DNA of 41,431 nt from a virus: IMG/VR virus record IMGVR_UViG_3300025096_003504, positions 1 to 41,431 of that record; one strand, given 5' to 3'. The position numbers and the translations under genes were made by a program. Each line of letters opens with the position of its first letter. Position 1 is the stretch's first letter. Below, piece by piece: positions 27,601-34,342 of the stretch. Below the pieces are notes generated by a model that was given only the letters and a program-made list of their open reading frames with translations, did no database searches and was not told the DNA's origin.

Positions 27601-30522
27601 AGTTAAATTACCGCTAGCAAGCATATGCTGCACAGCAGATCCAAGTATTGCTTTTTTCGAATCTCTCTTCGCTTTAATTTGTTTTTCAATTTCCTCTGGA
27701 TCTAATCCTTGACGTTGCAAATCGTTTTTTAGTTTTTCTTCGTAATCTCTTCCAACATCGTCACACAAATTTGATATTGATTCTTCTGGTAGTTCTTCTA
27801 CATCGCAAATACTCATATCTATTCTTTTACTAAGAGATTTGAAAAATGCAAGTATGTTCTCGCCGCTTCCGAATGGCCCGGGGCCTCCGTTTTCTGCTAC
27901 AACTGCATATAAAGGAGCCTCGTTTGCAGGATCCGCCGCGAAGCCCATAATAAATTTTAGAATTTTTTGTAACTTTTGATTTTCAAATGGAACATCTCCA
28001 TTCAAAAGCATGCAAAGTTCTTTTGGAGTTAATGCCGCCAGAAGCCTTTTCAAGAAATTACTTGCGTCTCTTCCTTTAAACGCCATTCGTGCATGCTCAT
28101 GGATCCCAACCGTGTCATCAATGGTTATTTTACCGTATTCTCCACCATCTTCTTCACAAAACTCTAATATTGACCATATTAATTGACGTAGAGGTTGAAT
28201 AATTTCTTCTTCTAGCCATTTCATAGCCTCTTCTTCAAGTTTTTCTTTAGCCTTTCTTACTATAAAATCCCAAATAGAATCTAAAAATGGCCAATCGTCG
28301 GGCCATGAAAATTCTATATCACATTTTTTTCTTGCCGGAACTTCATCTAATCCAGCGGGAGTCTCCTCCAGTAAGCGCATTATCAACCAAATTAATGCGG
28401 CTAATGCAGCGAATGGACCTACAGCGATTATGAAACAAAGTAATCTTTTATATTCTCTTTGTAATCCTGCAACTGCGGCGCGATCAATTGAGGCGTTACC
28501 AGTGTCCATTTTATTTTGGGCAAGTTTCCCAACTTCGAACATAACATCGCTCATATCTATATCAAGATACTCACCTGGTACTCCAAAATCTCCATTCTCC
28601 ATAAAATCAATAAGTGATGTAATGCCGCCATCTGTTTTTTCATCAACAGCCATGATAAGCTCTTCACAAAGCCAATCGATTAGATCTTCTAAGCTTACCG
28701 CCAAGCCCATACATTCTAAAAGCCTAGTTATCAAAGTCGGTAAATCAATGCTTCTTAAAATATACGCATATGCATCATGAACTGATCTGATTTTTTTCGG
28801 CTTTGCAGGAAGGTTTCTAAAAACCATATCTCCAACATAATCGGAAAGCTTTGTACTACTTTCATTAACCAAAAATGCCAATACATCGTCTGTTGTTAAC
28901 TGACGCTCGAGTTTCTTATTTTTTCCGGAATCATCTCCCGAATGCCATCCAGCTAATTTGTTAGCCAAGTCTAAGATGGAGCTTGATTTAAAACTTTTTT
29001 CAGGCGATGGATAAACATACTTATCAACAAAATCATCAACAGGCATTGGCTCTTTAGCTTTTATTGCCGGAGGTGCAGCAGCGCAAGGATTCGCGAAAGC
29101 TTCTTTTGCTGCAACCGCTGCTGCGGCTTCGGCTTGCATTCTTTTTTCTTCTGTGGTTGGCTGACCACCAACTACTGTATATCCAATTTCTTTTAGTTTA
29201 GCTAGATACCATCTAACACTTGAATATGTAAACGGCTCCTCGTTAAACGGCATGATATGATCTTCATTATCCGGGTGTCCCCATGCATTAGGATTATTAT
29301 TTATTGTCTCCGTATCAGGGAATTGAACCGCCATTACATAACCAAGACTTTTATTTAACCCATAATCAATCTTTACTCCAACATTTTCCACAGGGTTTAC
29401 TTTTGCAGCATAAGGAGTATAGCTAATAATTCCTCCTTGTGAAACTTCATCTAACGCCATTTCTTCATCTTGTCCTACGGGACCGGTTCGCCGGTCCGGA
29501 CGGCCAACATATACAATTCCAGGAGCGAACCCTTGTTTCACATCATCCCGTACATTACTAGTTAATTCCCCGTCTTCATCTCGTGCCAAATACTCTTGGA
29601 AACCAATTTCAAAGGGCGCGTCGGATGGGTGATTACTAGCCCGTAAAAATTCTACAATTTTGTCGCCGGCCTCGCCCAAAAATTGTGCCTCTTGTTTAAG
29701 AGATAATTCTGGCCATTGATCTACTTCTTCACTACTGTAAAAAACCTGGTCAGATCCAGGAGGAGGCTTACTATATTTGAAATATGAATCCTGTAATTTT
29801 GAATGATATTTTTTTAAACCTGCAGCTGTTTTATGAATTAAGTCTGTAAATTCTACAGTGTTGTTAAAAGTTTGACGAAATTTAGGAAGTGCTCTAGTGT
29901 TATAATCATATGGTGTTTCTGGATTAATAAGTTCTATTGCCGGCTTGAAGGAGCGATTTAAATCATCTAAGTCTTGTTTAGAAATTTTAAGACTAATAAC
30001 ATATCTAAACGGATCTGTGTCTGCGGGGCGCGGAGTCATCCACATGGAGCTGGTTGTTACTTCTCCGCCTTTGCTTTGAATAAAGCTAACAAAGTCCTTT
30101 TTTGCTATCTCACCTTCCGCTTTGATGCCGGAGTCAACCCCGGTGTTGTTTTCTTCGAAGGTGGATACTTTAGGCAATAATTTAGTGGTGTTGACTCCTA
30201 ATTGTAGAAGAATCATCCAAATACCGCGATTAGTGGCGTAGGGCGCAGATGAGAACTTCCCGGCGACGTTTTTTACCGGCTTAAGCATTTCTGCCTCTGC
30301 ATTTTCAGCCAAAATATCTCCGCTATACAGCCCTCCTGCTCCCTCAATAGCCTCCTCAACGTTGTAATTCCATGATCCTACTGACCATATTTGTCCAGTT
30401 CCAGCTGTTTGTCCACTTGGACTAGTCCGAACCGATACAACAATCTCATAAGTATCCGGGGCTGATCGTCCGGAACCGATCAGTTGTTCAATTACAAGAT
30501 CATCTATTAACGCAGCTGGCAT
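21667..30522 (-). CDS. Giant virion structural protein with internal duplication (2951 aa)
   Basis: I recognise no family for this protein, which begins MPAALIDDLVIEQLIGSGRS. Two stretches about 1100 residues apart look like diverged copies of one unit (residues about 1088-1438 and 2221-2651). Two hydrophobic segments stand out: about 694-720 (FIIAVGPFAALAALIWLIM) and about 2411-2444 (IGAGPIIGAAVGGSAATAG). The central part is charged and helical. A GTG at 30531 would extend the frame by three codons, but the ribosome site GAGAGG (30531-30536) overlaps that GTG and sits 8 bases before the ATG at 30522, so the ATG is chosen. It lies between the spike-like gene and gp25, so it should be a baseplate or tail component. 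A tape measure is possible but not supported by position or length. Confidence 0.82.
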   Translation of the reverse strand: MPAALIDDLVIEQLIGSGRSAPDTYEIVVSVRTSPSGQTAGTGQIWSVGSWNYNVEEAIEGAGGLYSGDILAENAEAEMLKPVKNVAGKFSSAPYATNRGIWMILLQLGVNTTKLLPKVSTFEENNTGVDSGIKAEGEIAKKDFVSFIQSKGGEVTTSSMWMTPRPADTDPFRYVISLKISKQDLDDLNRSFKPAIELINPETPYDYNTRALPKFRQTFNNTVEFTDLIHKTAAGLKKYHSKLQDSYFKYSKPPPGSDQVFYSSEEVDQWPELSLKQEAQFLGEAGDKIVEFLRASNHPSDAPFEIGFQEYLARDEDGELTSNVRDDVKQGFAPGIVYVGRPDRRTGPVGQDEEMALDEVSQGGIISYTPYAAKVNPVENVGVKIDYGLNKSLGYVMAVQFPDTETINNNPNAWGHPDNEDHIMPFNEEPFTYSSVRWYLAKLKEIGYTVVGGQPTTEEKRMQAEAAAAVAAKEAFANPCAAAPPAIKAKEPMPVDDFVDKYVYPSPEKSFKSSSILDLANKLAGWHSGDDSGKNKKLERQLTTDDVLAFLVNESSTKLSDYVGDMVFRNLPAKPKKIRSVHDAYAYILRSIDLPTLITRLLECMGLAVSLEDLIDWLCEELIMAVDEKTDGGITSLIDFMENGDFGVPGEYLDIDMSDVMFEVGKLAQNKMDTGNASIDRAAVAGLQREYKRLLCFIIAVGPFAALAALIWLIMRLLEETPAGLDEVPARKKCDIEFSWPDDWPFLDSIWDFIVRKAKEKLEEEAMKWLEEEIIQPLRQLIWSILEFCEEDGGEYGKITIDDTVGIHEHARMAFKGRDASNFLKRLLAALTPKELCMLLNGDVPFENQKLQKILKFIMGFAADPANEAPLYAVVAENGGPGPFGSGENILAFFKSLSKRIDMSICDVEELPEESISNLCDDVGRDYEEKLKNDLQRQGLDPEEIEKQIKAKRDSKKAILGSAVQHMLASGNLTEKVQKDTKDAVQNIIIETLEGTNSAAIDAFINGASGQLKSDINNFSIAFADTTFMKRIIVGIELVKKERLFNWVKGSGTSGYHSFKFNLFDGRYLQEKAIAAEGTGDPETDKCEEIQRHIKLMEDLRNYMVEDLYNGKDLYWDNNVLWDLQNKGKYFPDYERDYEKAVKEREKEFGKGKSHSAHWIYENLAEADYEKKAVIEASWLCYPHKRLIDRYNNLTPQEFDDLAVIAFRYYSRHLHDYDYMEKPDPPPEGWVGGEGALRLKPGAKHYGTFHYSPLTHEGGVSSWGALLFPYDFHSKFDGAFPWDNNDSPVNPATSKQNIFDTIKKLQSTLLRNEGSYKIYTTRPVAEFHSPVSFTSDADYYTHSGQHVFLKRFGNWVPEDAYFSMSDMKKVLVQLLLFQWDMGADSLTDKPRYFWPDEMLMKSEGYDNDTAEKNWFGGHMLKALRYYKGGLRKIYGYETTTASDDAVGPEVHLVEAEWKPEADPDTTPGFYGGGWVPKRPYQDPNTLEIIWPDLITVSEEKWKAGRHGNSLLSATAVEAGEDQLIMFNPKTGVRARYIPAPKPTPWRLFCAVDKVKIQKPSPKPVYEAIYTVRSPITQANGELLDEISGCITDDYSMQITDLRKGGKDLLNYRSKEILKLYNAAEDKYTLDETKDVLGNWNTGPGWAGFNTLEPIAPQLFEKMILKQVDDRLPKFDKSLLQPYGWGQGYLQPEAGLLKNLNYSLHDVLTNNKHGRKNLYGTAFRELIRDFADLTLKHGIAMNLLLKEPKGERNEYNTIQEKIIASVMTTLSDISGNSSIVDLSDISRSASNKHKELMKNSDITDITTQPTIGKTLSTYPPVPPDIPTNDPAQSIKSEIDWSKGPGMIRVLVRIALMERIFRSLLTSSAFNTERVFTSGPLTRLTSRILSDSISQELVDKIKIVASDMGILGDKPNIEQAIIPIVEFEAEEISKKINEALGSSIPFLLDYLRVHVYDLAHTHPESNLYIPITDVASYFPTKAAAAHATIGAEKTAQAEDDLKDFGLYSSKLLEPKLALNEIVELQDGAKWASDAKFALTNNMHSTTRFFNEVGKQTDSGFILEKYIKIQFKENMKNAIENTSQALEFFNAWLKLPIEHRGQSKKTGKRDGEKYPAYLNPDEFRSAIGNFFTYFGNVNPDRDTASAFDWGQLFDAVQFKDKLQELSDKVYDNERKQGPGDKYGFDQGVKEDRVERDTWSNNVAEFTKGNYPASVEERKKMVISRSAEIQRHIALMERLLEYPLKQNHKEPEYEGYVYPGVKGPTAKEGKDKGRPFNIPAGMSVMPSRTRCDKSISTGGTKAGFAPGTVAHPSHIARWDNLSAQDKYDLETIAFRFYSRNYFGDLRAFHFDPHDSTYPAQARASGGYSDFVKRKGLFDSTVDFRTGLRRPGIMWLNAINQCETEDKGWWSEILTAAGGLATNIAYIGAGPIIGAAVGGSAATAGFFLGKYMDEDTECVKGLYPVPQPNDATVCLHIPTSLVDLIKMIQMQMYVMDKKLDTDNKAYHMKYNTIFIQEGVKTKQPSLEIPQLVPRGSQAKDGLRYEDPSESEIMEAMAKLLLYPYEIGNFTSNRWDDDIFTESETEAQYLDYTIPKSQRWTLAGQDVNLSKGGLHTDSKIGEKWTAVFGGHLWWALQYYKKGLWETGMDFVDVETGNTAPAPSPLNIFTTDFSNESTLIKIPGSTPPKLESLKDKPLTGPNGLADVHYGLRLSWLAPPDKISSSWRDYPLSPTKEGRQKRDSFWGAVKETLYPAITTNAVFTTQAFQTQADLKVNTVRTYDAMKRDKTFWIKEVPEAVPSVQVPQVHDEFQTGGVAGVGNEVFLFPILEVEDKVGDNKKWNQIVYNEEKFEMLFDRLKGHSDFGLLFDYVFPLQRIVSILASREMINFEQSQELLPYKDNLFSASSKHALDMLKFAFESSKDPRVGTLVDQILVGVDATEEEKEFLNELDKWIKEHT
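22570..23860 (-). repeat. Copy B of the internal duplication in the 2951-aa protein
   Basis: It starts at EIQRHIALMERL and runs to ALQYYKKGLWETG. It contains NLSAQDKYDLETIAFRFYSR and FGGHLWWALQYYKKGL, each with a counterpart in copy A. The second hydrophobic segment and a longer loop are inserted inside this copy, making it about 240 bases longer. Boundaries are approximate. Confidence 0.6.
26210..27260 (-). repeat. Copy A of the internal duplication in the 2951-aa protein
   Basis: It starts at EIQRHIKLMEDL and runs to ALRYYKGGLRKIYG. NLTPQEFDDLAVIAFRYYSR aligns with copy B; over the 23-residue stretch from the preceding Arg I count 13 identities. The FGGH...YYK block gives 11 of 17. These similarities, in the same order and spacing class, support an ancient tandem or segmental duplication. 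Boundaries are approximate. Confidence 0.6.
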
Positions 30523-30540
30523 ATATTGCACCTCTCATAA
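30523..30540 (-). promoter_or_regulatory. Ribosome site deciding the start of the 2951-aa gene
   Basis: The coding strand reads GAGAGG (30536-30531), then eight bases, then ATG (30522). An upstream in-frame GTG (30531-30529) overlaps the ribosome site and is therefore unlikely to be the start. Confidence 0.6.
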
Positions 30541-31641
30541 TTAGGTTGTGAAAACATTCTTACTCATTATATAATTAGGCGATGTTGGGAGAGTGGCATT
30601 GTGTTTAGCCGAGACCATGTTCGCTTTCATTTTCACAATTTTATCGACACTAATGCTGCCATGATTAGCAGTGCATATGCCAGCCTGAGACAAGACGCCA
30701 GGGCTGTCGCCGGTAAACCCGGGGAGGCCTGTAGTGTTTCCTACCTGTAGTGGCGACGGTGGGATTGTGTTTCCATCCGTTATAAATGCTCTAAAAGGCC
30801 CGCCTGCATTCCCTCCATCGACGAAGCCGGTAAGCTTCATTGTTGGTATCTGAATTGGTGGCACACTATGTACATGAGTCATCAAGACTTTGTTTAGTGC
30901 ATCTTGCTCTAATAAAATACTATTAACTGTTTCAAGAATTTGATCCATAAACTTGTAAATTTTCTTAATGGCTGCTTTCATATTTTCACCTTTAACTAGT
31001 GGCTGTAAAAGTCGACCAGAATCATCATTACCAGCAATAAAATTTATATCAGGATAACTTACTATGTCTCCCCCTTGCGAATTCTTTGAAGAGCCACCAG
31101 CAATTAATTTTATGCCGCCATCTCTACTTATAAGTCTTACAGAGTCTGCTTTCATAGCAACAGCAGAGCGGCCAGTAATATGGCCAATTGTACCTGAAGC
31201 TAAATTAAAACCATGTTGTTTATGATCAATATCTGTTTTTTGGCTCAAGTAAATTGTTGCGGCATCTTGTTGATTGTTTGGATCTAAAGGATTTTTTATC
31301 CTTTTCCCATTATCAAGCAATGTTTCTTCTTTAGGAGAGCGTCCGCCCATTCCAGCTGTAATTCTTACAGCAGATGCCGCTGGATGATCTTTTGTGCCTC
31401 CATAACCACTCCATATGCCATTTGGTCTATCTCTTCCTAGAACTATAAAAGCGTTTCCACTTTTACTTCTGAGGACTTCCTCGCACCCTCCTTTTTCATA
31501 CGTCGGTGCGCATTCTAATTTTTTCCCTTGACCTTTACCGTCTAATATTTTAATCCGCTCTTCTCGAGTCAGATCTTTTAATTTTTTGACCTTTTCTCCA
31601 CTAAGGCAAGAATAATCTGCAACTTTTTTTTCTTTAGGCAT
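30541..31641 (-). CDS. Baseplate spike-like protein (gp5 C-terminal / PAAR-tip neighbourhood type)
   Basis: The 366-aa protein contains RSAVAMKADSVRLISRDGGI and KLIAGG at residues about 158-183, the wording of repetitive beta strands in phage spike proteins. Earlier parts (NAFIVLGRDRPNGIWSGYGG, about 63-82) match what I remember of marine T4-like baseplate proteins. A helical stretch at about 218-252 is followed by THVHSVPPIQIP and a Gly/Pro/Thr-rich C-terminus. It directly follows the hub/peptidase gene, so it probably provides the puncturing or central spike part that in T4 is the C-terminal domain of gp5. The ribosome site AGAGGAT is well placed. The structural role is likely; the exact spike identity is inference. 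Confidence 0.65.
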   Translation of the reverse strand: MPKEKKVADYSCLSGEKVKKLKDLTREERIKILDGKGQGKKLECAPTYEKGGCEEVLRSKSGNAFIVLGRDRPNGIWSGYGGTKDHPAASAVRITAGMGGRSPKEETLLDNGKRIKNPLDPNNQQDAATIYLSQKTDIDHKQHGFNLASGTIGHITGRSAVAMKADSVRLISRDGGIKLIAGGSSKNSQGGDIVSYPDINFIAGNDDSGRLLQPLVKGENMKAAIKKIYKFMDQILETVNSILLEQDALNKVLMTHVHSVPPIQIPTMKLTGFVDGGNAGGPFRAFITDGNTIPPSPLQVGNTTGLPGFTGDSPGVLSQAGICTANHGSISVDKIVKMKANMVSAKHNATLPTSPNYIMSKNVFTT

Positions 31642-31666
31642 TTATATATTATCCTCTTATGTTGCC

Positions 31667-32941
31667 CTAAACGGATACGCTTCCAAAGCGTTGTATAACT
31701 CGTCTATAAAAATCTTGTCTTTCCTTTGAGTTATTTGGAATTCTGCTGAAGCCGACTTCTTGTAGCGCTTCTTTCCATGCGTCAAAATATACAGAATAAT
31801 AATCTTTGTAAATTTCAAAATGATGAAGCTCTCCGGAATGGAGTTGGCGTGATCTATTCTTTTTTTTATCCAAATATGAAATTTCTGATTTTAATTCTCC
31901 TTTCCGTATATATCCTCCCCACCATATATCTGATTGTTCATTTATAAAATCATTTACAGTTTTCAAATATTTTGCATTTTTTATTAACTTTTTATTTTGA
32001 TTCTGAACATTTCCATAGCCATCCGGATAATTCTTTGAAATAATTCTAAAATCACTAGCCAAGCCTACACCATGAAGGCTTCCGGCTGCGCGAAGTGGAT
32101 TATTTGTTGCCGCTGCTTTCGATAGTTCTCTCCTCGAGGCATGACCTTTAGAGGGGACTTTCCATTCTTGTCCTGGCATCTCTCTGTTTAAGCGTTCTTC
32201 TAACTCTTTTTTAAGTCTTGCCCAACGATTATGAGCAAGAGAAGTTTTTATCCATATACCTTTTGAGGTCTTTCTAAACATCTCTGTAATTTTTGTGCCC
32301 CCTTTTACAAGGTCGTCAGAAGACAAACCTGCGAGCTTGAGAGCGCCGGATTTAAGCAAACCAACGTCCGGGGTGGGGGAGTTGAAAGCGTCTCTTGTGC
32401 TGACCTCTCCTGAAACTGATGTCAATTGTTCACTACTAACCAATCCTAAATACATTCTCCCTGATCTGTTTTTCGGATCTCTAAAGTCTACCCAAACTGC
32501 TTGACCAGGAGATGGCACTTCCATATCTTTATATTGTGCAACGCACTTTGGATAGCGTTCAATACGATGCCTATCTATAGAGGGTAGCGCGGCGAAGGAA
32601 GCGTCGTCTGTAGCAAGATTCGCAGGAACTCCGAAAGTATCTATTTCTGGAATGCGTGCCCTTACAATGACTATTTTTCCTTCTGTTTGACCTGCGAAGC
32701 TCTGCCAATAATCTATAGGAACTTTTGTAGAGTCCGGGTCTCCGAGATCATATGGCTCAAAGACTCTTACAACTTCTGCTAGATATGGACCGACTCCATC
32801 CAAGATTCGCGTTCTGTTATATTTGATTGCCGAGTCTCTAATGTATTTAAAAGGCAACGTTTGCTCTGCAAAAATGTGCCTGCCAAATAGCCGGGGCTCA
32901 AACCCATTCGAGCCATGACCTAACCGATCTTCCATCACCAT
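31667..32941 (-). CDS. gp5: Baseplate hub protein with C-terminal M15-type D-Ala-D-Ala peptidase domain
   Basis: The 424-aa protein has two parts. The N-terminal half (about 45-180) is beta-rich (PYLAEVVRVFEPYDLGDPDS, EGKIVIVRARIPEIDTFGVP, PGQAVWVDFRDP), as expected for the OB fold of gp5-like hubs. The C-terminal half carries the M15/VanY zinc-peptidase signature: SLHGVGLASD at 288-297 matches SxHxxGxAxD (zinc ligands H290 and D297), and GELHHFE at 370-376 supplies the catalytic E371 and third ligand H374. Such enzymes cut peptidoglycan cross-links or stem peptides. T4 gp5 instead carries a lysozyme, so this is an enzyme swap within the same device. It starts within TAATG of the 94-aa gene. 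The peptidase call is strong, the hub call good. Confidence 0.83.
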   Translation of the reverse strand: MVMEDRLGHGSNGFEPRLFGRHIFAEQTLPFKYIRDSAIKYNRTRILDGVGPYLAEVVRVFEPYDLGDPDSTKVPIDYWQSFAGQTEGKIVIVRARIPEIDTFGVPANLATDDASFAALPSIDRHRIERYPKCVAQYKDMEVPSPGQAVWVDFRDPKNRSGRMYLGLVSSEQLTSVSGEVSTRDAFNSPTPDVGLLKSGALKLAGLSSDDLVKGGTKITEMFRKTSKGIWIKTSLAHNRWARLKKELEERLNREMPGQEWKVPSKGHASRRELSKAAATNNPLRAAGSLHGVGLASDFRIISKNYPDGYGNVQNQNKKLIKNAKYLKTVNDFINEQSDIWWGGYIRKGELKSEISYLDKKKNRSRQLHSGELHHFEIYKDYYSVYFDAWKEALQEVGFSRIPNNSKERQDFYRRVIQRFGSVSV

Positions 32942-33225
32942 TAGGAATTTTCCTTTATCAAATCAAATATTTCATTTTTATCTTGGTCTGTTAACTCATC
33001 TGAATTTGTTCGTCTCTTGTTTAAGAGGGCAACAAGCTTAACTAATTGTTCATTAGAGCGCTGTAATGTTTCAACATATTTGGCTGCGACTTGACCTACT
33101 TTTTCATGCCTTGTTTCATCTCCGGAGAGGTACATCATCACATCTTTCAGAAGACTATTTGTAATATCGCGATCCTTTCGAATATTATCAATAGATTCTT
33201 GTAAATATTTATCAATGTCCTTCAT
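32941..33225 (-). CDS. Small helical protein, unknown function
   Basis: The 94-aa chain (MKDIDKYLQESIDNIRKDRD...) is strongly charged and looks almost entirely helical, with GQVAAKYVETLQRSNEQLVK in the middle. I know no function. Its first 14 bases overlap the end of the tubulin-like gene and its stop overlaps the start of the hub gene, so it is translated in step with both. The ribosome site AGGGA lies inside the tubulin gene. A helper of the tubulin-like protein, an adaptor for the hub, or a small packaging protein are all possible; none is shown by the sequence. Confidence 0.75.
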   Translation of the reverse strand: MKDIDKYLQESIDNIRKDRDITNSLLKDVMMYLSGDETRHEKVGQVAAKYVETLQRSNEQLVKLVALLNKRRTNSDELTDQDKNEIFDLIKENS

Positions 33226-34306
33226 CTTGTTGTATCCCTGTCATTGTCAAGATTGTTACCAATCCTGGAACATTTTTCTTAACATAGACACCTGTAAATA
33301 AAGTGTCTGTTCTGCCTCCGACATAAGACATTGCAGCGTCTAAATGCTTGCTAATTTCAGGATCAGAAGCAAGTTCTTCAGTCAATACCAATAGCATCGT
33401 TCCAGTTTTAGGCTTCCCCTTTGGCGGAGCGCATGGAGATCTTTGAAGACAATTTTGAAAAATTTGTGCTCCAAGATTTGGATCCTTTGGATCTCTAATA
33501 ATCGTAGAACCAAGAAAAATTCTCCCATCTTGTTTTAAAGTTCTTTCAAGATCTTTTGAATCAAAAGTTTGAATTGGGGAATTCTCTGAGGACAATTTTA
33601 AAATTTGATTAAACAATTTAGAAAAAGTCTTGTTCGCAACTGGAAACATGTTTAACATTCCAACTTTGCCACGAAGTAATTCTATTTGCCTTTCATTATC
33701 AACTACGATATGAGGATAAGATCCGACATCATTTATTAGAGATAATGCATTCTTTGCTATTGTTGGATTTAACAATTCTTGTGACGAAGGCCAAGATACT
33801 ATATAAACAACTTTTCCTCCGGCCTGCACAGAAGCCAAATACCTCTCAAATATTTTGTGAAGAGACGCACATGCACTGCCCGTTCCTCCACCTCCACCTG
33901 CTAGAACAAACAGCCAATCTACTTTTCCAAGTTTTGTTCTCAGGGCATCTTCAACAACAGCACCATTATTTTCAAAAACAGTTTTTCCATAAGAAACATC
34001 TTTTGCAACACCATCTGCATTTGGTATAAGAACCAAATGTTTAGAATCAACGCCGGCTGGCTGATCCTTTTCAGTGGTATTTACTAAAATGGTTTTGTTG
34101 TAACCTAGATCTAAAAAGGCTTTTGCCATTTTTCCGCCACCTCCTCCAACTCCTACAAAAGCGCAATTCAAAGAAGAGGCTGCAGTATTTTCTGGCAACT
34201 GCTCTTCGTGTTTTACTTCAGCTGACTCACTATAATGCTCTACAAAATCAAAATCATCTGCAAAGTCATCTTCTATAGGTTGCTGAACGTTTTCTTCTTC
34301 AGACAT
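33212..34306 (-). CDS. Tubulin/FtsZ-like GTPase
   Basis: The 364-aa protein has the layout of the tubulin/FtsZ superfamily. After an acidic tail (1-45) comes FVGVGGGGGKMAKAF (about 50-64), the first glycine loop. The tubulin signature AGGGGGTGSA follows at about 136-145 (compare FtsZ GGGTGTG). Then FDSKDLERTLKQDGRIFLGS (248-267) lines up with the FtsZ T7 loop and keeps its D-x-x-D pair as D249 and D252, the residues that trigger GTP hydrolysis across the polymer interface. It should therefore polymerise and hydrolyse GTP. Known phage members (PhuZ, TubZ) move or centre phage DNA. A perfect ribosome site (AAAGGAG) lies 7 bases upstream. It stands between the late sigma and baseplate genes. The superfamily is nearly certain; the closest subfamily is not determined. 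Confidence 0.88.
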   Translation of the reverse strand: MSEEENVQQPIEDDFADDFDFVEHYSESAEVKHEEQLPENTAASSLNCAFVGVGGGGGKMAKAFLDLGYNKTILVNTTEKDQPAGVDSKHLVLIPNADGVAKDVSYGKTVFENNGAVVEDALRTKLGKVDWLFVLAGGGGGTGSACASLHKIFERYLASVQAGGKVVYIVSWPSSQELLNPTIAKNALSLINDVGSYPHIVVDNERQIELLRGKVGMLNMFPVANKTFSKLFNQILKLSSENSPIQTFDSKDLERTLKQDGRIFLGSTIIRDPKDPNLGAQIFQNCLQRSPCAPPKGKPKTGTMLLVLTEELASDPEISKHLDAAMSYVGGRTDTLFTGVYVKKNVPGLVTILTMTGIQQDEGH

Positions 34307-34342
34307 AATTTATCTCCTTTATATGTAATAAATAGAATTATT
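34307..34342 (-). promoter_or_regulatory. Spacer before the tubulin-like gene with strong ribosome site
   Basis: The coding strand shows AAGGAG (34319-34314), 7 bases from the ATG at 34306, preceded by an AT-rich run with ATTTATTACATATAAAGG. This is the largest break between the sigma gene and the structural genes, so a late promoter may sit here, but no exact T4 late motif is present. Confidence 0.35.

Noticed and set aside
21667-30522. The 2951-aa protein as tail tape measure
   Set aside because: Its position between spike and gp25 is wrong for a T4-like tape measure, and the length would imply a tail far longer than typical for this group; hydrophobic segments alone are not enough.
17786-31650. 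T4 late promoter consensus (TATAAATA) on the coding strand
   Set aside because: Near matches such as TATATAAATG occur but lie inside genes or over start codons, as expected by chance in AT-rich DNA.
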